DNA of 58,574 nucleotides, from contig CADAJP010000007.1 of assembly GCA_902788345.1 (NCBI GenBank), forward strand, positions 1-58,574, written 5' to 3'. The DNA comes from an uncultured bacterium. Its GTDB lineage: Bacteria; Cyanobacteriota; Vampirovibrionia; Gastranaerophilales; Gastranaerophilaceae. Made by a program: the position numbers and the translations under genes. Within the stretch, counting starts at the first letter, position 1. Every line of letters begins with the position of its first letter. The notes beneath the pieces are model-generated. The model searched no databases, was not told where the DNA came from, and saw only the letters and a list, made by a program, of their open reading frames with translations. This document shows positions 6,952 through 15,641 of this stretch, piece by piece.

Positions 6952-8424
6952 ATGGCAATGAATACCCCGGCAAAACAAACATCACATTTAAAACGTGAAA
7001 TATTGGTGCGTCTTATCAGAGCATACCTTGGTGATAATTTTGAAGAAGATGTAAGAATGATACCTTTTGACATGCGTCCAAAAGGAAGCGAAGTTCCGTA
7101 CAGATGCTGTATTCATAAAGAACGTGCCATATTAAGAGATAGAGTAATTGCAGGATTAGGCTTTGACATTGAAGAAGTTGCAGACTATGAAGATCTTTCA
7201 AAAACAGCAAAAAAAGCAACAGAAAGAAAAGTTCCCGAAGAACATCCGCTGACACTTTTACAAACTGCCTGCAACGAATGTGTCCCTGCAAGAATACACG
7301 TAACAGATTTATGCCAAGGCTGTGTTGCAAGACCATGTGAATCAGCCTGCAAATTTGGTGCAATAAAGGTTGAAAACGGGAAATCAAGAATTGATCAGTC
7401 TAAATGCAAAAGCTGCGGATTATGTGCACAGGCTTGTCCGTTTCAGGCAATTACAAAAATCATTGTCCCTTGTGAAAATGCCTGCCCTGTCGGTGCAATT
7501 GCAAAAGATGAAGACGGTTTAACAAGAATAGACTCCGAAAAATGTATTTCCTGCGGTAAATGTGTAAGTGCCTGCCCGTTTGGTGCAGTTCATAAAAAAA
7601 GTCAGGTTATAGACATTATCAAAAATATTAAAGCGGGTAAAAAAGTAATTGCTATGCTTGCACCATCTCTTATGGGGCAATTACCATGCACTCCTCAACA
7701 ATTGAAAACAGCAATAATGAAACTTGGTTTTAATGATGTAGTAGAAGTTGCACTTGGTGCAGATATTACCACAAAAAATGAAGCGGAAGAATTTAAAGAA
7801 AGAGTTATTGAGGGTGGTGCGCCTTTTATGACAACATCATGCTGTGCAGGGTATAATGAACTTGTAAAAAAACACATTCCTGAAATAAACAAATTCCGTT
7901 CAGAAACAAAAACTCCTGCATACTACACTGCAGAAATAGTTAAAAAGAATAATCCTGAAGCAGTAACAGTATTCTTCAGTCCTTGTGTAGCTAAAAGACG
8001 TGAAGCTATGGGAAACCCGAATATTGATTATGTATTAAATTATGATGAACTCGGTGCATGGCTTGTAGCTTTAAGAGTTCAGGTCGGCGACTGCGAAGAA
8101 ACCAAATACTGCTCTGAATCATCAGCACAGGCAAGAAACTTCGGTATCACATCAGGTGTTGCAAATGCAGTTAATTCTCTGCTTGGAGAAAACGAAAAAG
8201 CCAATGCTCATATTATAAACGGACTTGATAAAGCAGCCATCAGAGATTTGAAAAAATTTGTTAAAAACGAAAAATGTGAATTTGGCAATCTTATAGAAGT
8301 TATGGCTTGTCCGGGAGGCTGCTTGGGTGGTTCAAGTACAATAAACGGATTCAGACAGGCATCTAAACAACTGGATACATATATTCAGTCAAGCCCCGAT
8401 ATTAAAGATGTTCTAAAAAAATAA
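6952..8424 (+). CDS. [FeFe]-hydrogenase catalytic subunit, probably group B
   Basis: A 490-residue monomeric hydrogenase that makes or uses H2 with ferredoxin as likely partner. Cysteine-rich ferredoxin motifs lie at 121-133, 152-162, 174-178 and 198-208. The H-cluster domain keeps all four cluster ligands: Cys298 (TTSCCAGY), Cys345 (FSPCVAKR), Cys453 and Cys457 (MACPGGC). The proton-relay cysteine Cys297 is also present. The usual TSCCP is TSCCA here. Length and motif style fit group B enzymes, whose role in fermentative gut bacteria is poorly known. No HydE/F/G maturase is in the window. Confidence 0.88.
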   Translation: MAMNTPAKQTSHLKREILVRLIRAYLGDNFEEDVRMIPFDMRPKGSEVPYRCCIHKERAILRDRVIAGLGFDIEEVADYEDLSKTAKKATERKVPEEHPLTLLQTACNECVPARIHVTDLCQGCVARPCESACKFGAIKVENGKSRIDQSKCKSCGLCAQACPFQAITKIIVPCENACPVGAIAKDEDGLTRIDSEKCISCGKCVSACPFGAVHKKSQVIDIIKNIKAGKKVIAMLAPSLMGQLPCTPQQLKTAIMKLGFNDVVEVALGADITTKNEAEEFKERVIEGGAPFMTTSCCAGYNELVKKHIPEINKFRSETKTPAYYTAEIVKKNNPEAVTVFFSPCVAKRREAMGNPNIDYVLNYDELGAWLVALRVQVGDCEETKYCSESSAQARNFGITSGVANAVNSLLGENEKANAHIINGLDKAAIRDLKKFVKNEKCEFGNLIEVMACPGGCLGGSSTINGFRQASKQLDTYIQSSPDIKDVLKK

Positions 8425-8455
8425 CAAATTGACTATATTAATCAGACAAACTAAA

Positions 8456-8484
8456 TTTACAAAAATAACTTTTTGTATTATAAT
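8456..8484 (+). promoter_or_regulatory. Promoter of aroQ, predicting a leaderless mRNA
   Basis: TTTACA (8456-8461), 17-base spacer, TATAAT (8479-8484). Only six bases separate the -10 box from the ATG at 8491, so the expected start point is the A of the start codon. Confidence 0.7.
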
Positions 8485-8490
8485 ATTCAT

Positions 8491-8946
8491 ATGGATAAAG
8501 ATTTAAACATACTCATCATTAATGGTCCTAATTTGAATATGCTTGGTGTCAGAGAACCTGAGCAATATGGTTCTAAGTCATACAAAGATATTGAAATGGA
8601 GCTGCACGAATACTCTTTTGAACTTGGGATAAATATTGAAATATTCCAAAGTAATTATGAAGGCGAAATTGTTGATAAAATTCAATATGCACTTGGAAAT
8701 TTTGACGGAATAATTATAAATGCCGGAGCATATACCCATACGAGTGTTGCTATTCGTGATGCACTGCTTGCCGTTAAAATTCCGACAGTCGAAATTCACA
8801 TCTCTAATATATACCGCAGAGAAGAATTCAGACATGAATCAATGTTTGCTGATGTTTGCGTAGGGCAGATTTGCGGATTTAAGATTGATAGCTATAAACT
8901 TGGATTACAAGGACTTGTAAACTTTTTGACCAGTGCAAATGATTAA
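8491..8946 (+). CDS. aroQ: Type II 3-dehydroquinate dehydratase AroQ
   Basis: A 151-residue enzyme of the shikimate pathway that dehydrates 3-dehydroquinate to 3-dehydroshikimate as a dodecamer. The N-terminal INGPNLNMLGVREPEQYG carries the catalytic tyrosine. INAGAYTHTSVAIRDAL and EIHISNIYRREEFRHES are the other active-site blocks. I use the ATG at 8491: the in-frame TTG 18 bases earlier lies inside the -10 region and cannot be transcribed. There is no ribosome site. The 3' end overlaps the convergent gene by four bases. Confidence 0.95.
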   Translation: MDKDLNILIINGPNLNMLGVREPEQYGSKSYKDIEMELHEYSFELGINIEIFQSNYEGEIVDKIQYALGNFDGIIINAGAYTHTSVAIRDALLAVKIPTVEIHISNIYRREEFRHESMFADVCVGQICGFKIDSYKLGLQGLVNFLTSAND

Positions 8947-9863
8947 TAATCCAGTTCACCCTGTAAACTTTTGAATACTTTCATTAACTCATCAATATTC
9001 ACTATTTTACAAGCCTTATCCCCAAATATAACCTGCAAAAGTTTTGCATCATCTACACTTATATCTTTAAAATCAGGAAAACTTATTTCATTAGGATTTT
9101 TTAGCATATTATTTTTTGCACCTTTATCGCGTTCTTTTTCCTGAAGAATTGAATCTCCTGCATATAAAAGCTGAGCCTGTGTAAATTCACATCTTATATT
9201 AGGTGCAAAGGCACTTACCACAGCATCCGAAGGATCAATGCCATATAGCTGAGAAAAACTTTCCCCAACACTCGTCATTTTTGAAGTGAAGTTTAAAATA
9301 CATTTACCGTTATTCCAGCCGGCAATTTCAATATCATAATCCATATTCACACCCATATACTCCGCAGACATCTTTTCTTTGTATGGCTTACATGTTCTGA
9401 AATTATTATAAAAAGAATTTGGCAGATTATTACCTGCATTTTCAGAATTGCTTGTCTGTCGTTTTTCAACACTATAATTTCTCGAAACTTCCTGCCGTTG
9501 AGTATTTGTCATTCTTACGGATTCGGTTTGATCAAATTTAGACTGAAGAGGTTCTTGGGGGTCTTTTCTAAATCTTATAGGTTTATTTAACTGTTCGAAA
9601 GTAATAACTTTTTTATTCAAAAAACTTTCATTTTTTTCTGCAGGGGGTTCTTCATGGTAATCATCATCTTCGTAATATTCATCTTCACTCTCTTGAGAAG
9701 ATTCCGGCAGAACCTCTTTATTAACTTTTTCAGATAAACCGGTATTTGCATACCTATTTTGCAAATTTATTCTTCTTTCGGTCACAACAGTCGGAGCCAT
9801 TACCTTACAAATAAGAATGACAATTATTATTGATAAAATAACGATTGCAATATTTTTTTTCAT
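8943..9863 (-). CDS. Hypothetical membrane-anchored protein in the def operon
   Basis: A 306-residue protein with an N-terminal signal-anchor at about residues 4-23 (IAIVILSIIIVILICKVMAP). A low-complexity acidic linker follows (EDEYYEDDDYHEE, about 60-75). The C-terminal domain of about 160 residues has the cysteines CKPYKEK, GKCILNF, IRCEF and ACKIV. The domain is not recognised. GAGGAAATAG precedes the ATG. It starts three bases after aroH and is the last gene of the def-fmt-aroH operon, although nothing in it suggests a role in their pathways. Confidence 0.75.
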   Translation of the reverse strand: MKKNIAIVILSIIIVILICKVMAPTVVTERRINLQNRYANTGLSEKVNKEVLPESSQESEDEYYEDDDYHEEPPAEKNESFLNKKVITFEQLNKPIRFRKDPQEPLQSKFDQTESVRMTNTQRQEVSRNYSVEKRQTSNSENAGNNLPNSFYNNFRTCKPYKEKMSAEYMGVNMDYDIEIAGWNNGKCILNFTSKMTSVGESFSQLYGIDPSDAVVSAFAPNIRCEFTQAQLLYAGDSILQEKERDKGAKNNMLKNPNEISFPDFKDISVDDAKLLQVIFGDKACKIVNIDELMKVFKSLQGELDY

Positions 9864-9865
9864 AA

Positions 9866-10216
9866 CTATTTCCTCAGGTTTGAAGCTCCTTTTAAATATA
9901 TAAATTGAGGCTCAAAATCCTGCGAACAATTTATAACAACAAGCACTCTTATACACATTTTTAAGGAATCAGGAACATCAAGTTCATTAAAACACATCAT
10001 TGCAACTTCGCTCCAACCGAAATTAAGGCGAGCATATTTTGCAGGAAAATCGGCATCAATATCTTTTGTAGTTGTAAAAATTGCGTGGGAAATATTTTCA
10101 GCTTTTATATTGTTCTTTTCGCATAATTGAGAGAGTAATTCAATTACACCGCTTTCGATTGCTTCTTTTGTATTACTTTCAATAGTGATAGCTCCGCGAA
10201 TACCTTTTACAGCCAT
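9866..10216 (-). CDS. aroH: Chorismate mutase, AroH type
   Basis: A 116-residue monofunctional chorismate mutase of the trimeric Bacillus AroH class. It converts chorismate to prephenate for phenylalanine and tyrosine. The N-terminal VKGIRGAITIE carries the first active-site arginine (Arg6), and IRVLVVIN carries the second. GWSEVAMMCFNELDVP is the family's central helix. Length is normal. GGGGG lies before the ATG. It sits six bases after fmt in the operon. Confidence 0.92.
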   Translation of the reverse strand: MAVKGIRGAITIESNTKEAIESGVIELLSQLCEKNNIKAENISHAIFTTTKDIDADFPAKYARLNFGWSEVAMMCFNELDVPDSLKMCIRVLVVINCSQDFEPQFIYLKGASNLRK

Positions 10217-10222
10217 AATATT

Positions 10223-11134
10223 TTACCCCCTGATACCGTTATACCAGTCAGAAGCACGCATTTCACCTTTGCCTTCAGGTTTTACGGTAATTAAGCGCAG
10301 CAAACCGCTCCCGCACCCAATATCCACACCCTCTTTTGAGTGCGAAGATATTTCTCCTTGAATACCGTTTCCGTCAACCGCTTTTGATTCTATAACTTTA
10401 ATGATTTTTCCGTTATGCATAAAGTAAGCACTCGGACACCTGCATACCCCTCTCACCAGATTATGAATATCTTTATTTGATTTTGACCAATCTATCAAAC
10501 ATTCTTCTTTTGTGAGTTTTGGAGCCATACAAAGCCCTTCTTCACATTGTTTTTCAGGTTTTAAAGTACCGTTTTTAAAATTTATAAGAGTCTGCTCAAT
10601 CATTTGAGGGGACTTTTGAGCTATTTCATCCCATAACTCTTCACAATTCATTGAATCGGATATAGGAATGACGAGTTTTTGGCAAATATCACCGCAATCA
10701 AGACCAAGTTCGGTAATCATAGTACATATTCCGGTTTCCTTATCACCATTAATAATTGCCCTTTGAATTGGATTTGCCCCTCTGTATTTAGGCAACAATG
10801 ATGCATGAAGATTGATTGTTTCATACTTCGGAATATCAAGCACTTCTTGGGATAATATTTGACCAAAAGCAAAAGTTACAAAAAAATCAGGTTCAAATTC
10901 TTTTAATTTTTCCTGAATTTCAGGCTCTTTTCGGATTGATTTTGGCTGGAAAACAGGGATATTATGTTCAATTGCATATTTTTTAATTGGGGATGCCTGA
11001 ATTTTATTCCCCCTGCCTGACGGTTTATCAGGTTGAGTTACAACAGCACAAACCTCAATTTTATCAGAATTATACAAATAATCTAACGATTTTAAACCAA
11101 TATCAGGAGTACCGAAAAAAATAACCTTTATCAT
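10223..11134 (-). CDS. fmt: Methionyl-tRNA formyltransferase
   Basis: A 303-residue enzyme that formylates initiator Met-tRNA with 10-formyl-THF. The N-terminal formyltransferase domain has FFGTPDIGLKSLDYL, the signature NLHASLLPKYRGANPIQRAI and the catalytic Asn/His/Asp set (HASLLP; GLDCGDI). A C-terminal tRNA-binding domain follows from about residue 210. The ATG overlaps the def stop by four bases (ATGA), the common def-fmt pairing. Confidence 0.96.
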   Translation of the reverse strand: MIKVIFFGTPDIGLKSLDYLYNSDKIEVCAVVTQPDKPSGRGNKIQASPIKKYAIEHNIPVFQPKSIRKEPEIQEKLKEFEPDFFVTFAFGQILSQEVLDIPKYETINLHASLLPKYRGANPIQRAIINGDKETGICTMITELGLDCGDICQKLVIPISDSMNCEELWDEIAQKSPQMIEQTLINFKNGTLKPEKQCEEGLCMAPKLTKEECLIDWSKSNKDIHNLVRGVCRCPSAYFMHNGKIIKVIESKAVDGNGIQGEISSHSKEGVDIGCGSGLLRLITVKPEGKGEMRASDWYNGIRG

Positions 11135-11685
11135 AACTGAGATTTTAACTCCTCCTCATCAAGAAGTTTATCCGGCTCAATTGCAGGCAAATTATATTTT
11201 TTGAGCACTTCATCAGCTTCAAAACGGTTCATACAATGATCAATAAATAATATTCCGTCAAGATGATCGTTTTCATGTTGAATTGCTCTTGCTAAAAGAG
11301 TTCCGCCCTTAGCTTCAATTACAAAAGGTTTTCCATGCTCATTTGTTGCTTTTACCATTACATCTTTGTAGCGAACAACATCCGTATATGCTTCAGGAAA
11401 ACTTAAACAACCCTCCTGACTAACAACAGCACCGCTTTTTTTAATAATTTTCGGATTTATAAAAACCATTGGCTCAAGAGGTTCTTCCTTTGTTGATGCA
11501 TCTATTACAAAAACTCTTAAATTAACTCCTATTTGCGGAGCTGCAAGCCCAACACCGTTTTGCGCATACATTGTATCAAACAAATCTCTCACTAAATCAC
11601 TTATTTTTTTTGAAACCTTATGAACTTCCTTTGATTTTTCCCTCAATGACGGTTCACCATAGTGAAGCACTCTTTTTATAGACAT
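11131..11685 (-). CDS. def: Peptide deformylase
   Basis: A 184-residue metalloenzyme that removes the N-formyl group from nascent proteins. All three family motifs are present: GVGLAAPQIG, EGCLSFPE (metal-binding Cys) and QHENDHLDG (HExxH-type metal site). The C-terminus is extended by about 20 residues. AAGGAAGG precedes the ATG. First gene of the def-fmt-aroH operon. Confidence 0.96.
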   Translation of the reverse strand: MSIKRVLHYGEPSLREKSKEVHKVSKKISDLVRDLFDTMYAQNGVGLAAPQIGVNLRVFVIDASTKEEPLEPMVFINPKIIKKSGAVVSQEGCLSFPEAYTDVVRYKDVMVKATNEHGKPFVIEAKGGTLLARAIQHENDHLDGILFIDHCMNRFEADEVLKKYNLPAIEPDKLLDEEELKSQL

Positions 11686-11824
11686 AATAACCTTCCTTAA
11701 CTGTATTCTTTATCAATATTCTACAATAATATTGTCATCTTTGCAATTATAATTTGTTTTACACGAAATAAATTATGCTCAAATATTCATATTTACAAAT
11801 TGTCATATTTTAATGAATTTGGGG

Positions 11825-11925
11825 TTGAAATTTTAAAAAAATAGTAAATAATATAAATAGCAGCAGTTACTGCGTTATATGTTCATCAACAGAATGGAAA
11901 GGGGTGAAGAGCCCCTTTCCTTTTT
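11825..11925 (+). ncRNA. Candidate small RNA between def and glucokinase
   Basis: Within the 309-base gap 11686-11994, TTGAAA (11825-11830) and TAATAT (11849-11854) form a promoter-like pair 18 bases apart. A strong intrinsic terminator follows at 11896-11925. No reading frame with a ribosome site lies between them, so the predicted product is an RNA of roughly 65 bases. A small dyad (GCAGTTACTGC, 11863-11873) lies near its 5' end. The remainder of the gap is AT-rich and shows only the glucokinase promoter region. Confidence 0.4.
11896..11925 (+). terminator. Strong intrinsic terminator
   Basis: The perfect 9-bp stem GGAAAGGGG/CCCCTTTCC with a 7-base loop is followed by five T on the + strand. 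No rightward protein gene ends here, which is why a small RNA is proposed. Confidence 0.8.
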
Positions 11926-11994
11926 GCATGAATTATATTATTATAATTTTTACGGTATAATATGACATGTAGATAATATAAGAGGGAGAAGGAT

Positions 11995-12948
11995 ATGGGA
12001 AAAAGAATTGGTATAGATGTTGGCGGAACTAATGTTAAAATAGCTCTTGTAGATGAAAAGGGCAAAATTATATATTCTCACAGCGTTCCGACATATGCCA
12101 AAATGGGCTATGAATATACCGTTAATAACATTAAACAGTCAATAAGAGATTTAATGAAAGAAACCAGAACGGACGAAAAAACAATAGAAGCAATCGGCTT
12201 TGATTTTCCGGGACAGGTTGATTATAAAAAAGGAATAGTGAAACTTGCTCCAAATATTCCGGGCTGGGTTAATGTTCCTATCGCTAAAATGATTGAAGAT
12301 GAATTCCACATTCCGACAAGAATAGATAATGATGTTCGTTGTGCAGCATTAGGAGAATTAAATTTCGGCGCAGGAAAAGGTTGTGAAAATTTTGTATGTA
12401 TAACAGTCGGCACAGGTATCGGTTCCGGACTTGTTGTAAACGGAAAACTTGTAAGAGGAGCATCAAATGCAGCAGGAGAAATCGGACACATTAAACTTGT
12501 TGCAAAAGACGGTGCAATTTGCGGATGCGGAGATACAGGATGTTTGGAGGCATACGCATCAGGACCTTCTATAGTCGCAATGGCACAGGATTACATCAGA
12601 GGCGGTAAATCTACAAAATATAGAGAACTTGCAGGGGTTGACGGTGAAATTACACCGTATTTAGTTGCTAAAGCGGCTGAAGACGGTGATCCGGTTGCAA
12701 AAAGAATTTTTGAAATTATGGGAGAATACATAGGACTTGGTTTAACAAGTGTAGTAAATTTATTAAACCCTGAAAAAGTAATTATTGGCGGCGGGGTTGC
12801 AGAATGTGGAGATCTTTTACTTAATCCGATCAGAAAAATAGTTAAAGAAAGAGCAATGGTTATAGCAGGAGAAGCTGTTGAAATTGTTCCTGCTCAACTT
12901 GGCAACAGTGCCGGAGTAATCGGTGCAAGTATGCTGATTGATGAATAA
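11995..12948 (+). CDS. glcK: ROK-family glucokinase
   Basis: A 317-residue sugar kinase of the ROK family, probably phosphorylating glucose for glycolysis. The ATP-binding motif IGIDVGGTNVKIALVD is at the N-terminus, with DNDVRCAALGE, then GTGIGSGLVVNGKLVRG, and the ROK zinc site CGCGDTGCLEAYAS. Substrate specificity cannot be read with certainty. GGGAGAAGG precedes the ATG and TATAAT lies at 11956-11961. It converges on the TPR membrane gene with one base between. Confidence 0.9.
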   Translation: MGKRIGIDVGGTNVKIALVDEKGKIIYSHSVPTYAKMGYEYTVNNIKQSIRDLMKETRTDEKTIEAIGFDFPGQVDYKKGIVKLAPNIPGWVNVPIAKMIEDEFHIPTRIDNDVRCAALGELNFGAGKGCENFVCITVGTGIGSGLVVNGKLVRGASNAAGEIGHIKLVAKDGAICGCGDTGCLEAYASGPSIVAMAQDYIRGGKSTKYRELAGVDGEITPYLVAKAAEDGDPVAKRIFEIMGEYIGLGLTSVVNLLNPEKVIIGGGVAECGDLLLNPIRKIVKERAMVIAGEAVEIVPAQLGNSAGVIGASMLIDE

Positions 12949-12949
12949 A

Positions 12950-14155
12950 CTAAAAATCACCGATTACAAATCCTATTTGTTTTAAAACAGGTTCGTAGAT
13001 GCCGATTTCGTTGATATCAACTTTTGACTCAAGGAAGTCGGCATCTGCACCTTTTTTATCCCCAAATTCAAGTTTTGCAAATCCTCTTTCAAGATATAAT
13101 GCCTTTAGCTGATTTCCGTAAGTCTTAGTATTTGTCAGGGCATACGGTATAAGAATATTATAAATATCTATTGCCGATTTGAAATCACCCATAAGATAAA
13201 GCATATATGCTTTATCCGCAAGTACATAAAATTCTCTGTTTTTCTTTCCGGCAACAGATTCTAACAGTTCATCATAATCCTGAACAACATAATCGGTAGC
13301 CTGTGAACTGATACTAAAAATTGACTTTATCCACAACATCTTTAATTTTTGCTCAAAATTCATAGATTTCGCAGTTGAATATTCATTATAAACCTCAATT
13401 GCACTCTGTATTCCGTTTGCCTTTCGTTCAAGGTACAACAAATTTGCAAAACGTCTGTAATCCTTACTGGTGAAAGTTTTACCCGTCATTTTGAATATTC
13501 GTTTATAATCTTGTGCCGCAGCATTAAAATCTCCGCTTTTATACTTTGAAACAGCATTAATATCATATATTAAAGGAGTTTTTGGATAAACCGCAGTATA
13601 TATTGAAGTAAGTGCATTTATACATTGAATATTAGGATTTTTTCGGTTAGCCATAAAAGATATTGACTTTAACAAAACAAATGACGGCAAAAAGAATATA
13701 ACAATAACTATTAAATAAACAAGAATTTTTGATAAGAAATTCTTTTCATACATATCTTTTTTATCCTGAGAGATATTCGGTTCAAAGTTAACTATTTTGT
13801 ATGAACCGTAAAATTGCAAAAGTTTTTTTGCATACAGTTTGCCTGCATAATATCTCATAGCAAAAACAAGCCCGACATAGACAGCTATATACAGTAATAA
13901 AATCCAAAATGACGATTTGGAATGTATATAACAGATATAAAGAACAATTGCGGATATTATATTGAAAAGTTTAATTTTCTTATCAAGCTCTAGTCTGTAT
14001 TCTAAACCAATCCCCGCATCTTTTATCTGAATAATTCGGTCATACATATACCCGTCTTTTTCAAAAAAATTATAATTCCTAAAAACAGAATTTCCGGATT
14101 TATCAATATAATACAATAATGTATTCGCTAATTTTGAAAAACTAAAAGCAGACAT
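12950..14155 (-). CDS. TPR-repeat membrane protein
   Basis: A 401-residue protein of unknown function. Hydrophobic segments at about residues 62-78, 82-102 and 142-165 anchor it in the membrane. The C-terminal half is helical with TPR-like pairs, for example SGDFNAAAQDYKRIFKMTG, MGDFKSAIDIYNILIPYA and LERGFAKLEFGDKKGADADF. Such proteins usually scaffold others. Its ATG overlaps the stop of the preceding gene (TAATG), so the two are coupled in an operon downstream of map. Confidence 0.8.
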   Translation of the reverse strand: MSAFSFSKLANTLLYYIDKSGNSVFRNYNFFEKDGYMYDRIIQIKDAGIGLEYRLELDKKIKLFNIISAIVLYICYIHSKSSFWILLLYIAVYVGLVFAMRYYAGKLYAKKLLQFYGSYKIVNFEPNISQDKKDMYEKNFLSKILVYLIVIVIFFLPSFVLLKSISFMANRKNPNIQCINALTSIYTAVYPKTPLIYDINAVSKYKSGDFNAAAQDYKRIFKMTGKTFTSKDYRRFANLLYLERKANGIQSAIEVYNEYSTAKSMNFEQKLKMLWIKSIFSISSQATDYVVQDYDELLESVAGKKNREFYVLADKAYMLYLMGDFKSAIDIYNILIPYALTNTKTYGNQLKALYLERGFAKLEFGDKKGADADFLESKVDINEIGIYEPVLKQIGFVIGDF

Positions 14156-14823
14156 TATTTTACACCAACCTCCAGCAATTCTTTTTCAAAATTATACACA
14201 TCAGAAGAAACACGCAAATTCTCATTTATATCAATAACATCAAGACCTCTGAAATTGTATAATGTACGAATTTTTTCAGGATTTTTTTGGTATTCTTTTG
14301 CTAATATTGCGCCTAATACAGCTTCCATATGGGACATCGGCATCATATTTGACGGCAAAGAATCAAATCCCCACTCATACTTTAGTGCCTGCTGCAAGAA
14401 TTTGCAATCAGCAGGTGAACGATCTTTATAACAAGAATTCAAATGCAAACTCTGACGGGTTATGTATATATCAAACCTGTTTACACAAATCCCTCGTTGA
14501 GTTAATTCTTTAAAATACTCTGCACCTCGCGAAGAATGTCTTTGTGTCCAGTTATCACGATTAGGAATATTTTTATTTGTTGCAACAGGTAAATATGGCT
14601 TACCTAAAATTCTCCATTTACCGTCAAGCATAGTTTTATCATAAGGTACCGAAGCACATATTTTTGAGTTTTTTAACGATGAAAAATTTTCGAAAAAATA
14701 AATTATATCATTCATTTTGTATAATTTATCAAGCAAAATAAGATTGTTATCTTCATCCACGACCGCAACACCCGAATCCATTGCAGATGATGAAGCTAAA
14801 GATAATCCAACATAATAATTCAT
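14155..14823 (-). CDS. RNase H-fold protein, DUF429-like
   Basis: A 222-residue protein. The N-terminal strand pair YYVGLSLASSSAMDSGVAVVDEDNNL resembles the first hairpin of DUF429 predicted nucleases, and MSHMEAVLGAILAKEYQ resembles their late helix. The position where relatives carry an acidic catalytic residue (GxDLA) has Ser here (GLSLA). It may therefore be a non-catalytic member, or the assignment may be wrong. GGGAG is upstream. It lies 20 bases after map and is coupled to the TPR membrane protein. Confidence 0.65.
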   Translation of the reverse strand: MNYYVGLSLASSSAMDSGVAVVDEDNNLILLDKLYKMNDIIYFFENFSSLKNSKICASVPYDKTMLDGKWRILGKPYLPVATNKNIPNRDNWTQRHSSRGAEYFKELTQRGICVNRFDIYITRQSLHLNSCYKDRSPADCKFLQQALKYEWGFDSLPSNMMPMSHMEAVLGAILAKEYQKNPEKIRTLYNFRGLDVIDINENLRVSSDVYNFEKELLEVGVK

Positions 14824-14842
14824 TTTTTAAAATCTCCCGCTA

Positions 14843-15589
14843 TTAGAGTTTTGTCGTTATTAAAGGCCCGTCATCAGTTGCGATTACGGTATGTTCAAAA
14901 TGTGCAGAAGGCTTATTATCTACAGTTGATACCAGCCAGCCGTCAGGTCCTACAACAACATCATCCCCGCCGAGATTCAGCATCGGCTCAATCGCAATCG
15001 CCATATTTGACTTAATCATAGTCATATCGCCCACACTATAGTTATACAAAAACGGATCTTCATGCATTACATGACCAACCCCATGCCCGCCATATTGACG
15101 AACAATTCCGTATCCTTCACGCACTGCGACAGCCTCTATTGCCTTTGAAATGTCATCAAGCACATTGCCCGGCTTCATTTGAGCAATACCGGCAAAAAGT
15201 GATTCTTCGGTCGTAACCATAAGCTTATGAACCTCTTCGGAAACTTTACCCACTTCATATGACCAGGCACTATCTCCAACCATTCCGCCATATGTTGCAC
15301 CAACATCAATAACAATTATATCGCCTTCTTTTAATATCGCATCTTCTGAAGGGATACCATGGACAACCTGCTCGTTTATAGATGTGCAAATACTTGCAGG
15401 AAAACCCTGATACCCTAAAAATGTCGGAATAGCACGATTCTCTTTTATCACTTTCATTGCGTAATTATCTAATTCTTTTGTAGATATACCCGGTTCCAAA
15501 ACCTCTTTCATTTTTTGATGCACAAGTGCAACAATGTGTCCGGCGTGTATCATTTTTTTTATTTCGTCACGAGATTTTCTGTTAATCAT
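14843..15589 (-). CDS. map: Type I methionine aminopeptidase
   Basis: A 248-residue metalloprotease that removes the initiator methionine. The metal ligands are visible in VIDVGATYGGMVGDSAW (two Asp), GHGVGHVMHEDP (His), MAIAIEPML (Glu) and FEHTVIAT (Glu). I start at the ATG at 15589, with AGAGGA upstream, rather than at the GTG 30 bases earlier. Length is normal. First gene of a three-gene operon with the DUF429-like and TPR proteins. Confidence 0.95.
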   Translation of the reverse strand: MINRKSRDEIKKMIHAGHIVALVHQKMKEVLEPGISTKELDNYAMKVIKENRAIPTFLGYQGFPASICTSINEQVVHGIPSEDAILKEGDIIVIDVGATYGGMVGDSAWSYEVGKVSEEVHKLMVTTEESLFAGIAQMKPGNVLDDISKAIEAVAVREGYGIVRQYGGHGVGHVMHEDPFLYNYSVGDMTMIKSNMAIAIEPMLNLGGDDVVVGPDGWLVSTVDNKPSAHFEHTVIATDDGPLITTKL

Positions 15590-15641
15590 AGTCAATATCC
15601 TCTGTGAAGATTTTAGCACAAAAAGGCTTTAAAGTCTATTA

